Assembly (NCBI RefSeq): GCF_001580545.1
Contig: NZ_LRBG01000001.1
Coordinates: 427,410 to 491,409, forward strand
Origin: Paraburkholderia monticola
GTDB lineage: Bacteria > Pseudomonadota > Gammaproteobacteria > Burkholderiales > Burkholderiaceae
DNA length: 64,000 nt
Direction: 5' to 3'
Positions 9,569 through 18,549 of this stretch are shown here, in pieces (position 1 is the stretch's first letter; each line of letters opens with the position of its first letter). The notes under the pieces are model-generated. The model was not told the origin of the DNA. It made no database searches and saw nothing but the letters and a program-made list of their open reading frames with translations. The translations under genes and the position numbers were made by a program.

Positions 9569-11083
9569 TTAGCCAAGCGCGCTTTCCACCTGCGAGCATC
9601 CGGTCGCCGCCGGCGTTGCGCAGCCCGCCGGCGTCGCGCGCGCGGCACGGTCGCCGAGCGCATGGGCCACACAACGCCTCGCCAGCAGGTCGGTCGGATC
9701 GACCAGCCGCACCACCCGGCCGCCGGGATATGCGAGCGCCGGTTCGCGCAACAGCAACGGCAGTTCGGTGCAGGCGAGCACGATGACCTGCACGCCCTGC
9801 GCGACCAGGTCGTCGACGGCCGCCGCGAGGTCGTCGCAGCATTCGCCCGACAGATGCCCGGCCTTCACGCCGCACGGTCCGTAGATCGCGTTCATCAGAC
9901 GCGCCTGCGCGGCCGCGGACGGCGCGATCTGCACGAAGCCGCGCGCGCCGAGCGCCTGTTCGTAGACGCGGCTCGCGAGCGTGCCCGAGGTCGCCAGCAC
10001 ACCGACCTCACGCAAGCCCGGAAAGGTCTCTCGAAGATAATCGGCGGTACAGGTGAGCATATTGAGGATCGGCACGCGCAGCGCCGGCTGGATCCGCTCG
10101 ACGAACGCATGCGCGGTATTGCACGGAATCGCGATCAGATCCGCGCCGCCATCCTCGAGCGTTCGGCACGCGGCATAGAGTGCGAGCGTCGGGTCGTCGC
10201 CGCGGCCGAGCAGCGCCGCGGTACGGTCCGGGATCTGCGGATTCTGTTCGACGATGATCCTGAGATGGTCCTGATCGCGCGCGGCCGGCGTGTTGCGCAC
10301 GACCTTGCCCATGAAATCGGCGGTCGCCGCCGGCCCGATGCCGCCGACCACGCCGAGCCGGAACGCCCGCTCCGGCTGCGTGTATTGCGCCGCCGCGACG
10401 TAACGCGCGTACACCTGGTTCGTATCGACGACCGGCACCTCGACGCGTCCGAGCGCGGGCAGCACGAGACCGATCTCCGCGAGTCCCGGCACGATGACGT
10501 CGACGCCCTGCGCAAGCAGATCCGCGCATGCCGCGCGCAGCAGTTCGACTGAGCGGCCGTACAGATGCCCATGGCGGATGCCCTCGTCGCCATAAACGGC
10601 GCTCGTCACGCAGTCGAAGCCGGACTCGTTGCGCGGGTAGCGCACGTCGAACTGGCCAGCTTCGAAATACCGCTCGAACAGACCGTTCGCACGAATCGCC
10701 GCCGACGTCAGCACGCCGATGCGCCGCGCCGACGGATAGGTGCGCCGTACGTGCGCCAACAGCGCGGTCATGATGTTGGCGACCGGCACGGCGAGGTTGG
10801 CCGCGAGTTCGTCGATGAAGGTGTGACTCAGGAAGCAGGGCAAAACGATCGCATCGACACCGCGCTTTTCGAACCCGCGCATCGTGTCGAACACGTGGAT
10901 CTTGAACTGCGCATCGGTTGCGGCGGGCACGGCGGTCCCCTGCCACGAGCGCGGCTCGAAAATGAGATCGTAGGGACGTGCCGTGCCTGGCCGGCTCGAC
11001 GCCGTGCTCATCCGGCTGAGAATGTCGGCGCTGGCGAACTGCGCCGCGCCCGTCACCACACCCAGCGAACGAAAGCGATTCAT
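9569..11083 (-). CDS. tandem aspartate/glutamate racemase-family protein
   Basis: 504 residues made of two Asp/Glu racemase domains. Residues 1-240 are the first and ~241-480 the second, which begins LGVVGGIGPAATADF. These cofactor-independent enzymes use two Cys residues as opposing acid and base. The second domain has both (C321 in IPCNTAH and C438 in LACTE). The first keeps C83 in LPCFLSH, but the partner Cys is replaced by Gly200 (VPGLAEI), so this half is probably not a racemase. The start at 11083 follows a strong site (gggggatcag); longer frames lack one. It is the last gene of a run with the MFS permease, CoA transferase and acyl-CoA dehydrogenase, suggesting a role in acid or amino-acid utilisation. 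Confidence 0.8.
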   Translation of the reverse strand: MNRFRSLGVVTGAAQFASADILSRMSTASSRPGTARPYDLIFEPRSWQGTAVPAATDAQFKIHVFDTMRGFEKRGVDAIVLPCFLSHTFIDELAANLAVPVANIMTALLAHVRRTYPSARRIGVLTSAAIRANGLFERYFEAGQFDVRYPRNESGFDCVTSAVYGDEGIRHGHLYGRSVELLRAACADLLAQGVDVIVPGLAEIGLVLPALGRVEVPVVDTNQVYARYVAAAQYTQPERAFRLGVVGGIGPAATADFMGKVVRNTPAARDQDHLRIIVEQNPQIPDRTAALLGRGDDPTLALYAACRTLEDGGADLIAIPCNTAHAFVERIQPALRVPILNMLTCTADYLRETFPGLREVGVLATSGTLASRVYEQALGARGFVQIAPSAAAQARLMNAIYGPCGVKAGHLSGECCDDLAAAVDDLVAQGVQVIVLACTELPLLLREPALAYPGGRVVRLVDPTDLLARRCVAHALGDRAARATPAGCATPAATGCSQVESALG

Positions 11084-11254
11084 GATCTGATCCCCCGTCT
11101 TTCCGTGCATCCACCCTCGATCACGGGTGGCTTTCTGCGCGCTTGAGAATGACATTATGTGGCGCGCACATGTCCAGGGGTTAACCACGAAAAAAACATC
11201 GCCTTGCGTTTGCGCGGGATGGGCGAGCACACGACGATGCTCGCCAAGGCAAAC

Positions 11255-12586
11255 TCAGACAGCCTCGGCCTCGGCCACGCCCTGCGTCAGATCGCGCTTG
11301 CGGCGCTCGAGCGTGCCGATACAGACCAGCGACACCGCGGCGAGGCACGTATAGAACCCCGCGAGCGGCCACCACGCGCCCGGATACTGATGCGCGAGCA
11401 AGGTGCCGATCAGCGGCGTCAGACCGCCGGCCAGCGCCGCGCACACCTGATACGACAGCGAGATCGCCGAATAGCGAACCCGTACCGGGAACGCGGTCGA
11501 CATGAAGCCGGCCATCACCGCGTAAGAACTCGACATGCACATCACCGTGAGCGCGATACCGACGACGATCGCCACCGGCCGCCCGGTCGACACCAGCGCG
11601 AACATCGGATACGGCGAGAGCATCGCGAGCGCGGCCGCGCCTTTCAGAAAACGTCCGGTGCCGATGCGCTGCGCGAACCAGCCCGAGCCGAGCTGCGTGA
11701 ACAGCTGGATGAACGCGACGATGAACAGGCAATCGAGAATCAGCGACCGATCGAGGCCGAGCGTCTGCGTCGTGTAATTGAGCATGAAGGTGTTGACGAA
11801 CCACGCGCCCGCCACGCCGATCACATTTGCGCCGAGGCACAGCAGCACGGTGCGCCACGCGTCGCGCAGCACTTCCGCGATCGGCAGCGCGGCGACGCGG
11901 CGCTGCTCCTTCACCGCGGTGAATTCCGGCGATTCGCTGACGCCCGCGCGGATCACCAGACCGACCAGCAACAGCACCGCGCTCGCGAGAAACGGCAAGC
12001 GCCAGCCCCAGTTGAGAAACACGTCCTTGTCCATCGACGCGACCGCGCGAAACGCAAGCAGCGACAGGATCAGACCGGCAGGGCTGCCGAGCTGTGCGAA
12101 CGACGCGAAAAACGTGCGCTTGCCCTGCGGCGCGTGTTCGCTCGCCATCAGCACCGCGCCGCCCCACTCGCCGCCGATCGCGATGCCCTGCGCGACGCGC
12201 AGCAGCACGAGCAGAACCGGCGCCATCACGCCGGCGCTCGCATAGGTCGGCAGAAAGCCGATCCCGACCGTGCCGACGCCCATGATGATCAGCGTCGCGA
12301 CGAGCGCCTTCTTGCGGCCGATGCGGTCGCCGAGGTGGCCGAACACGAGGCCGCCGAACGGTCGCGCGAAGAAGCCGACCGCGAACGTGCCGAACGAGGC
12401 GAGCGTCGCGAAGAACGGATCGCTGCCGGGGAAGAACAGCTTGCCGAAGATCAGCGCGGACGCGGTGGCGTAGATGTAAAAGTCGTACCACTCGATCGTG
12501 GTGCCGACGAACGCGGCGGCGGCCGCGCGCGTGGGCTGGCGCGCAGGTTGAACGTGATGGGCGGCTTCGTCTGGCTCGCGATGCAT
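11255..12586 (-). CDS. MFS transporter, metabolite:H+ symporter (MHS) type
   Basis: 443-residue inner-membrane permease with 12 predicted helices. The start FVGTTIEWYDFYIYATASAL and the loop FGHLGDRIGRKKAL are hallmarks of the MHS group (ProP, KgtP, ShiA), which import organic acids, betaines or shikimate with protons. The second half repeats the pattern with short basic loops. The ATG at 12586 follows aggagacaaagac. It lies between the CoA transferase and the racemase gene on the same strand, so it probably imports the acid this cluster degrades. The substrate cannot be read from sequence. Confidence 0.85.
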   Translation of the reverse strand: MHREPDEAAHHVQPARQPTRAAAAAFVGTTIEWYDFYIYATASALIFGKLFFPGSDPFFATLASFGTFAVGFFARPFGGLVFGHLGDRIGRKKALVATLIIMGVGTVGIGFLPTYASAGVMAPVLLVLLRVAQGIAIGGEWGGAVLMASEHAPQGKRTFFASFAQLGSPAGLILSLLAFRAVASMDKDVFLNWGWRLPFLASAVLLLVGLVIRAGVSESPEFTAVKEQRRVAALPIAEVLRDAWRTVLLCLGANVIGVAGAWFVNTFMLNYTTQTLGLDRSLILDCLFIVAFIQLFTQLGSGWFAQRIGTGRFLKGAAALAMLSPYPMFALVSTGRPVAIVVGIALTVMCMSSSYAVMAGFMSTAFPVRVRYSAISLSYQVCAALAGGLTPLIGTLLAHQYPGAWWPLAGFYTCLAAVSLVCIGTLERRKRDLTQGVAEAEAV

Positions 12587-12693
12587 GTCTTTGTCTCCTA
12601 TCCGCGGCAACCGGATTGCCGCGTACTGCTGATGAATGGCGCGGCTTCTGCGTGCCGTCACCGGAATAGCCCCGCTTGCGCGGCGGCGACGCG

Positions 12694-13947
12694 TCAGCTT
12701 TTGAGCGCGTCCGCTTCGGCTTCGACGACGGGCGTCGCCGACTTCAGCACGCCCGCTTCGAACAGACGCCGCTGCGTCTCGCCGTCGATGCCGAGCGCGT
12801 CGAGCACCTCGCGCGTATCGGCGCCGAGCGACGGCGGCGCGCTGCGGTAGGTGGCCGGCGTGCGCGACAGCTTGATCGGCGACGCGGTGCCGCGGTACTC
12901 ACCCATGTCGACCACCATGCCGCGATGCAGCGTGTGCGGATGCTTCGCGACCACATCGACGGACTGCACTGGTCCGCACGGCACGCCAAGGCGAATCAGC
13001 TGTTGCGCGAGCGGCTCGCAATCGTGCTTCGCGAGCAGGCTTTCGAGCGCCGCCTTGAGCGGCTCGCGATGCCCGCAGCGGCTGCGGTTATCGGCGAAAC
13101 GCGGATCGTCGGCCAGTTCGGGCGCGCCTAGATGCGCGCACAGCTTCGCGAACTGCCGGTCGTTGCCGACCGCCAGAAAGATCGGCGCGCTCGCGGTGCG
13201 GTAGCTGTCGTAGGGCGTGATGTTCGGATGCGCGTTGCCGGTGCGCTGCGGCGTGCGGCCGGAGCCGAAGTAGTTCGGCAGATGCGGATGCAGCAGCGAC
13301 ACGCCGCAGTCGTACAGCGCGATATCGATCGACTGGCCGCGGCCGCTGTTCGCGCGCTCGGCGAGCGCGAGCAGGATGCCGGCGAGCGCGTTGAGACCGG
13401 TGACCATATCGACGACCGGCAGGCCGACGCGCAGCGCGGGCCCGTCGTGCTCGCCGTTCACGCTCATCAGGCCGGTCATCGCCTGGATCGCCGCGTCATA
13501 GCCCGGCAGACCGCCGAGCGGCCCGTCGGGGCCGAAGCCCGACACCGCGCAATGAATCAGCTTCGGAAAGCGCTCGCGCAGCACTTCTTCGTAGTCCATG
13601 CCCCAGCGTTTCAGCGTGCCGGGCTTGAAGTTTTCGACCAGCACGTCGGCATCGTCGAGCAGCTTCCAGAGAAGCTCGCGCCCTTCGTCACGCGACAGGT
13701 CGACCGCGATGCCCTGCTTGTTACGATTCACGCCCGCGAAATACCACGCGGTGTCGCCGAAGAACGGCGGCCCCCAGCCGCGCGTTTCGTCGCCGTCGGG
13801 CGGTTCGAGCTTGATCACCTGGGCGCCGTGATCGGCCAGCGCCTGCGTGCAGTACGGGCCGCCGAGCACGCGGCTCAGATCGACCACCTTGATACCTTGC
13901 AGCGCGCCGTCGCAACGCTGCTTGCCGTGATTGAGCGAGGCCGTCAT
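12694..13947 (-). CDS. CaiB/BaiF-type (class III) CoA transferase
   Basis: 417-residue cytoplasmic enzyme that moves CoA between carboxylic acids. The N-terminal signature VVDLSRVLGGPYCTQALADHGAQVIKLE and the block GDETRGWGPPFF are typical. Asp151 in PGYDAAIQAMTG corresponds to the Asp that forms the acyl-enzyme anhydride in formyl-CoA transferase. The start at 13947 follows ggaggggcgca and overlaps the stop of the upstream acyl-CoA dehydrogenase by four bases (ATGA), so the two are translationally coupled. It likely activates the substrate used by the dehydrogenase. Many relatives are succinyl-CoA-dependent, but the donor here is unknown. Confidence 0.87.
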   Translation of the reverse strand: MTASLNHGKQRCDGALQGIKVVDLSRVLGGPYCTQALADHGAQVIKLEPPDGDETRGWGPPFFGDTAWYFAGVNRNKQGIAVDLSRDEGRELLWKLLDDADVLVENFKPGTLKRWGMDYEEVLRERFPKLIHCAVSGFGPDGPLGGLPGYDAAIQAMTGLMSVNGEHDGPALRVGLPVVDMVTGLNALAGILLALAERANSGRGQSIDIALYDCGVSLLHPHLPNYFGSGRTPQRTGNAHPNITPYDSYRTASAPIFLAVGNDRQFAKLCAHLGAPELADDPRFADNRSRCGHREPLKAALESLLAKHDCEPLAQQLIRLGVPCGPVQSVDVVAKHPHTLHRGMVVDMGEYRGTASPIKLSRTPATYRSAPPSLGADTREVLDALGIDGETQRRLFEAGVLKSATPVVEAEADALKS

Positions 13948-15710
13948 TGCGCCCCTCCGGCCGGCAGCAGCCGCAGCGCCTGATCGAGCGTGACGGGACG
14001 GTCGTTGACGAGCGCGTCGAGCACCTCGATCTCGTCTTGCCCGCCGCGCACATCGAGCGGGTCGGACGGCAGCAGCTTGTGGCGCACGACCAGATGCGCG
14101 AGCGCGAGACGCCGGTAGTCGGGACCGAGCCGCGCGCCTTCGCAGGCCATCAGCACGGCGGTGCTCGCGTGGTACAGCGCGGAGCCCGCCTGGCGCACCC
14201 ATTCGTCGCGGCCCGATTCAGCGACGCTCGCGAGCGCGTCGCAAGCACGCGCCAGCGTCGAACGCAGCAGCGCGAGGCTTGCCGCGGGCAAGCCGGCCGC
14301 GCCGAGCAGATCCTGCAGATACGTGCGCAGCGGCTCGAGCGCGCCGTCGCGCTTCGCGGCGCGCGCGATGTCGAGCGCGACGATATTGCTCGTGCCTTCC
14401 CAGATCGAGCCGAGGTGCGCGTCGCGCACGAGCCGCGCGTCGCTCCATTCCTCGATGTAGCCCGAGCCGCCGCGCACTTCCATCGCGTCGCCGGTCACCC
14501 GGCGCGCGTCGCGGCATGCACGGAACTTGATGAGCGGCGTGAGGATGCGCACGCACTTCGCGGCCACGCGATCTCCCGCGTCAGCCTGGGGCAGCAGCAG
14601 GGCGATGCGCATGAACATCGAACGCGCCTGCTCGGTGGGCAGCATCATCTTCATCAGCTGCCGCTGCATCAGCGGCATCGCGATCAGCTTGCGGCCGAAC
14701 GCTTCGCGATGCCGCGCGATGTGCAGCGCTTCGGTCAGCGAGCGGCGCATCAGACCCGCCGCGCGCACGCCGTTCGACAGCCGTGACATGTTGATCATGT
14801 CGGCCATCTGGTGGAAGCCGCGCCCCACTTCGCCGATCAGATACGCGAGCGCGCCTTCGAGCACGATCTCGCCGCTCGCCATCGATCGGCTGCCGAGTTT
14901 ATCTTTCAGACGCACGATCCGGTAGCGATTGCGCGAACCGTCCGGCAGCGTCTTCGGCAGCAGGAACAGACCGAGGCCGTTGATGCCCTCGGGCGCGCCG
15001 TCGGGGCGCGCGAGCACCATCGCGAGATCGGCGTCTGCGTTCGAGCAGAACCATTTGTCGCCATACAGGTGCCATTGCTGTTCACCGTGCGCGTCGGCTT
15101 CGAGCACGGCGCGCGTCGCGATGCGCGCGACGTCGGAGCCGGCCGCCTGCTCGGTCATGAACATCGCGCCTTGATACAGCGTGTCGAAATCGCGCGATGC
15201 GAGCATCGGCAGAAACCGCGCGACCAGTTCCGGCGCGCCGAATTTGCGCAATGTGCGCGTCAGCGAATCGGTCATGCTGACCGGGCAGCACAGGCCGAAC
15301 TCGGCCTGCACGAACAGGAACGTCAGCGCGTATTTGACGAGCGGCGGCGGGGTCCGTTTGCCGTCGCGCGTGTCGTGGCTCATCGACGCGAGGCCGAGCT
15401 CCGCGTAGGCGACGCGTTCGAGCGCGACGTAGTCGGGATGCTTGTCGATGCTCTGCAGCGCTTCGCCGCGCCGCGTGCGGTGCCGCAACGTGGGTGGGTT
15501 CTTGTCGGCCGAGAGCGCCCACAGGTCGAGTTCGTCCGAGGCGCGCTGACCGAGCGAGACGAACTGGCTTTCGAGTTCCTGATAGAGCGCCTCGCCGAGA
15601 TGCAGCCTCAACAGGCGCGCGAGTTCGGGATCGCTGGAGAAGAAGTTGATGCCGCGGCTATCGGGGATGTTGGACGAGCCGTGGGCCGGCTCGGCGATGA
15701 TTTCGCTCAT
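13944..15710 (-). CDS. acyl-CoA dehydrogenase, AidB-like branch
   Basis: 588-residue flavoprotein, longer than short- and medium-chain dehydrogenases (~380). It has the FAD/substrate region MTEQAAGSDV and GDKWFCSN, and a C-terminal helical domain with GGSGYIEEWSDARLVRDAHLG. The block IWEGTSNI carries the Glu that aligns with the catalytic base of medium-chain enzymes. The start at 15710 follows aggagacaagc. First gene of the cluster, with a LysR gene divergent 110 bases away. It probably oxidises the CoA ester made by the coupled CoA transferase. AidB itself is a DNA-alkylation protein, but the CoA-transferase partner makes a catabolic role more likely. Confidence 0.85.
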   Translation of the reverse strand: MSEIIAEPAHGSSNIPDSRGINFFSSDPELARLLRLHLGEALYQELESQFVSLGQRASDELDLWALSADKNPPTLRHRTRRGEALQSIDKHPDYVALERVAYAELGLASMSHDTRDGKRTPPPLVKYALTFLFVQAEFGLCCPVSMTDSLTRTLRKFGAPELVARFLPMLASRDFDTLYQGAMFMTEQAAGSDVARIATRAVLEADAHGEQQWHLYGDKWFCSNADADLAMVLARPDGAPEGINGLGLFLLPKTLPDGSRNRYRIVRLKDKLGSRSMASGEIVLEGALAYLIGEVGRGFHQMADMINMSRLSNGVRAAGLMRRSLTEALHIARHREAFGRKLIAMPLMQRQLMKMMLPTEQARSMFMRIALLLPQADAGDRVAAKCVRILTPLIKFRACRDARRVTGDAMEVRGGSGYIEEWSDARLVRDAHLGSIWEGTSNIVALDIARAAKRDGALEPLRTYLQDLLGAAGLPAASLALLRSTLARACDALASVAESGRDEWVRQAGSALYHASTAVLMACEGARLGPDYRRLALAHLVVRHKLLPSDPLDVRGGQDEIEVLDALVNDRPVTLDQALRLLPAGGAQ

Positions 15711-15820
15711 GCTTGTCTCCTGTTGTGGAAAGCAGCATAGAAGCGGCTTCGATAATCGTCTAATACAACTTATATCCGGTACGATAGACGGTGCTTATCG
15801 ATCGAAGAACGGAGACGGCG

Positions 15821-16723
15821 ATGGATCTGAAGCAGTTGCGCTATTTCGTGGCGGTCGCCGAGGAGCTGCATTTCGGGCGCGCAGCGAAGCGGTTGTTCAT
15901 TTCGCAGCCGGCGCTCAGTTTCGACATTCGCAAGTTCGAAGAGCAGCTCGGCGTGCAACTGCTCGCGCGCACCAACAAGTCGGTCGCGCTGACCAACGCG
16001 GGCCAGGCGCTGCTCGGCGAAGCGCACCGGCTGCTGCTGCAGGCGAGCGAAGCCGAGCGCATCACGGTGCGCTCCGCGCATGGCCTCGCCGGCCGGTTGC
16101 GCATCGGCTTCGTGAACTCGATGCTGTATCGCGGCATGCCGCAGGCGGTGAGGCGCTTCGAAGCCGATCATCCGGGCGTCGAAATCGTGCTGAAGGAAAT
16201 GAACACGAGCGAGCAGGTGCAAGCGATCCAGCGCATGCAGATCGACATGGGCTACGCGCATTGGGGCAATTTTCCGTCGGACGTGACGTCGACGACGGTG
16301 TTTTCCGAGCCGTTCCTGTGCTGCCTGCCGGCCGATCACGCGCTCGCGAAGAAGCGCAAGGTCGATCTGCGCGCGCTCGCGCAGGAGCCGTTCATCCTGT
16401 TTCCGCGCACCGTGTCGCCGCATTATCACGATCTGATCATCGCGCAGTGCGTGGGCGCCGGCTTCAGTCCCTTGATCCGCCACGAGGCGCGGCTATGGCA
16501 AACGGTCGTCACGATGGTCGGCTTCGGCATGGGGGTCGCGCTCGTGCCGTACACGTTGCGACAGATCCACGATCCACGCGTCAGCTTCGTGCCGCTCAAC
16601 GGGCCAACGCTGCGCTCCGACGTGCTGCTGTTGCGGCGCAGCGGCGACGCGGAGCCCGTGGCAAACCGGTTCGTCGAGTATCTGCGTGATGCCGGGCAGC
16701 GTGCGCCGGCGCGCCCGGCCTGA
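15821..16723 (+). CDS. LysR-family regulator, divergent from the acyl-CoA dehydrogenase cluster
   Basis: 300 residues. The N-terminal winged helix is MDLKQLRYFVAVAEELHFGRAAKRLFISQPALS, the canonical LysR start for aromatic- or organic-acid regulators. A periplasmic-binding-like effector domain follows. The ATG at 15821 has ggagacggcg just upstream. Its divergent placement to the acyl-CoA dehydrogenase/CoA transferase/permease/racemase run suggests it activates that run in response to the substrate. The inducer is unknown. Confidence 0.88.
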   Translation: MDLKQLRYFVAVAEELHFGRAAKRLFISQPALSFDIRKFEEQLGVQLLARTNKSVALTNAGQALLGEAHRLLLQASEAERITVRSAHGLAGRLRIGFVNSMLYRGMPQAVRRFEADHPGVEIVLKEMNTSEQVQAIQRMQIDMGYAHWGNFPSDVTSTTVFSEPFLCCLPADHALAKKRKVDLRALAQEPFILFPRTVSPHYHDLIIAQCVGAGFSPLIRHEARLWQTVVTMVGFGMGVALVPYTLRQIHDPRVSFVPLNGPTLRSDVLLLRRSGDAEPVANRFVEYLRDAGQRAPARPA

Positions 16724-16741
16724 GCGCGCGGTTTCGTTCGC

Positions 16742-17632
16742 TCAGCTCACCGCTTCGAAAATCTCCCGCAACCACTGCGCGAACACGCGCACTCGCGGCG
16801 ACAACTGCCGGTTCTGCGGATACAGCACCGACACGGGCAGCGGCGGCGGCGGATAGTCCGCGAGAATGATCCGCAGCCGCCCCGCCGCCAGTTCGCCTTC
16901 GACCCGATAGCGCGGCACCTGCACGATGCCGAGTCCGGCGATGGCCGCGCCCGCATACAGCTCGGCGCCGCTCACCGATACCGCCGACGGCAGCACAAGC
17001 GCGGTATCGCGACCGTCGACGCGGAATTCGAGCGGCACCGGCTTGCCGGTCGCGCTCGACACGTAGTTGACCGCCCGGTGTGTCGACAGCGCCGCAGGAT
17101 CGGACGGCTCGCCATACGCGGCCAGATACGCGGGACTCGCGACCGTGACCTGCTGCAGTTGCGCGACGCGCCGCCCGACCATCGACGAATCCTGCAGCAC
17201 GCCCGCGCGCAGCACACAGTCGATGCCCTCGCGCACCAGGTCGACGAGCCGGTCGTCCTCGCCGATCATCAGTTCGATATCCGGAAAACGCGCAAGAAAC
17301 GCGGGCAGCGCCGGCACCACGAAATGTCGCGCGAGCGTGCCCTGCACGTTCACGCGCAGGAGCCCCTTCGGCGCGAGATCGGTAAATGCCCCCTCGGCCT
17401 CCTCCATGTCGGCGATCAGGCGCACGCAGCGCTGGTAGTGCGCGTCGCCGTCGGGCGTGAGCCGCACCGTGCGCGTCGTGCGCTCGAGCAGGCGCGCGCC
17501 GAGCCGCTCTTCCAGGCGCTTCATCAGGTTGGTGACGGTCGCGCGCGGGATCTGCAGATCGTCGGCGGCTCGCGTGAAGCTCTGGCGCTCAGCGATCCGC
17601 ACGAATACGCGCATTTCCTCGAAACGGTCCAT
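16742..17632 (-). CDS. LysR-family regulator (DhcR/PecT-like)
   Basis: 296 residues beginning MDRFEEMRVFVRIAERQSFTRAADDL, then the wHTH PRATVTNLMKRLEERLG and a ligand-binding domain. The wording of the start and the T-R-T-V-R-L-T-P-D-G block are typical of the subgroup that controls neighbouring SDR or oxidoreductase genes. It is divergent from the SDR gene at 17751 with 118 bases between them, so that gene is the likely target. Confidence 0.87.
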   Translation of the reverse strand: MDRFEEMRVFVRIAERQSFTRAADDLQIPRATVTNLMKRLEERLGARLLERTTRTVRLTPDGDAHYQRCVRLIADMEEAEGAFTDLAPKGLLRVNVQGTLARHFVVPALPAFLARFPDIELMIGEDDRLVDLVREGIDCVLRAGVLQDSSMVGRRVAQLQQVTVASPAYLAAYGEPSDPAALSTHRAVNYVSSATGKPVPLEFRVDGRDTALVLPSAVSVSGAELYAGAAIAGLGIVQVPRYRVEGELAAGRLRIILADYPPPPLPVSVLYPQNRQLSPRVRVFAQWLREIFEAVS

Positions 17633-17750
17633 ATCGGCGGATTATTAAAGCGAATGGAATGATGATGGCGAGTCTAACCGGATTATCCCAGCGTCGAAAG
17701 CGTTCATGATTCACCTCACCGATCTACTCCCTTCTGAAAGGAACCGAATC

Positions 17751-18497
17751 ATGAACACCAACCAACCCCAACCGAAAGTCGCCATCGTGACGGGCGCCGC
17801 ACGCGGCATCGGCACGGCGATCGCCCAGCGGCTCGCGAAGGACGGCTACGCGGTCGCCGTCAACTACGCATCGAGCGCGGGCGAAGCCGAGGCGCTCGTC
17901 GCCGCGATCCGCGAAGCCGGTGGCAAGGCGGTCGCGGTGCGAGCCGACGTGTCGAAGCCCGACGACGTGCGCCGCCTGTTCGAGATCACGGAACGCGAAC
18001 TGGGCAAGGTCGACGTGCTCGTCAACAACGCGGGCGTGATGAAACCCACGCCGCTCGCCGACACGCCCGACGCACTCTACGACCAGACCTTCGACATCAA
18101 CGTGCGCGGCACCTTCAACACGCTGCGCGAAGCGGCCGCGCGCCTCAACGACGGCGGACGCATCGTCAATTTCTCGACCAGCGTGCTCGCGCTGAACCTG
18201 CCCGGCTACGGCATCTACACCGCGACCAAGGCGGCCGTCGAAGCGTTCACACGCGTGTTCGCGAAGGAGCTGCGCGGGCGCAACATCACGGTGAATGCAG
18301 TCGCGCCGGGACCGATCGCGACCGCGCTGTTCCTCGAAGGCAAGACCGACGAACAGATCGAGACGTTCGCGAAGATGCCGCCGCTGCAACGCCTCGGCGA
18401 GCCGGAAGACGTGGCGGGCGTGATCGCGTTTCTGGTCGGCCCGGACGCGAGCTGGGTCAATGGACAGGTGCTGCGGGCCAACGGCGGTCTCGCCTGA
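17751..18497 (+). CDS. SDR-family oxidoreductase (FabG-like)
   Basis: 248-residue NAD(P)-dependent Rossmann enzyme. It has the nucleotide motif TGAARGIG near residue 15, the NNAG motif (VLVNNAGVM), a catalytic Ser in NFSTSVLA, and the Tyr-x-x-x-Lys pair in YGIYTATKAAVEAFTR. It ends with the usual WVNGQVLRANGG. The start at 17751 follows aaaggaaccgaatc; an in-frame ATG at 17706 lacks a site and would add 15 residues. It is probably controlled by the divergent LysR gene. The substrate is unknown; relatives reduce small ketones or sugars rather than acting in fatty-acid synthesis. Confidence 0.88.
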   Translation: MNTNQPQPKVAIVTGAARGIGTAIAQRLAKDGYAVAVNYASSAGEAEALVAAIREAGGKAVAVRADVSKPDDVRRLFEITERELGKVDVLVNNAGVMKPTPLADTPDALYDQTFDINVRGTFNTLREAAARLNDGGRIVNFSTSVLALNLPGYGIYTATKAAVEAFTRVFAKELRGRNITVNAVAPGPIATALFLEGKTDEQIETFAKMPPLQRLGEPEDVAGVIAFLVGPDASWVNGQVLRANGGLA

Positions 18498-18504
18498 CGA
18501 CATA

Positions 18505-18538
18505 CGGTGGTCCGGCGCGTCGCCGCGCCGGGCCACCG
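18505..18538. terminator. hairpin between convergent SDR and aldo/keto reductase genes
   Basis: A near-perfect G+C-rich stem (cggtggtccggcgcg pairing with ccgcgccgggccaccg, 3-base loop) lies between the two stop codons. It has no T-run, so it is a likely bidirectional or factor-assisted terminator. Confidence 0.45.
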
Positions 18539-18549
18539 CGACCTGCCGC

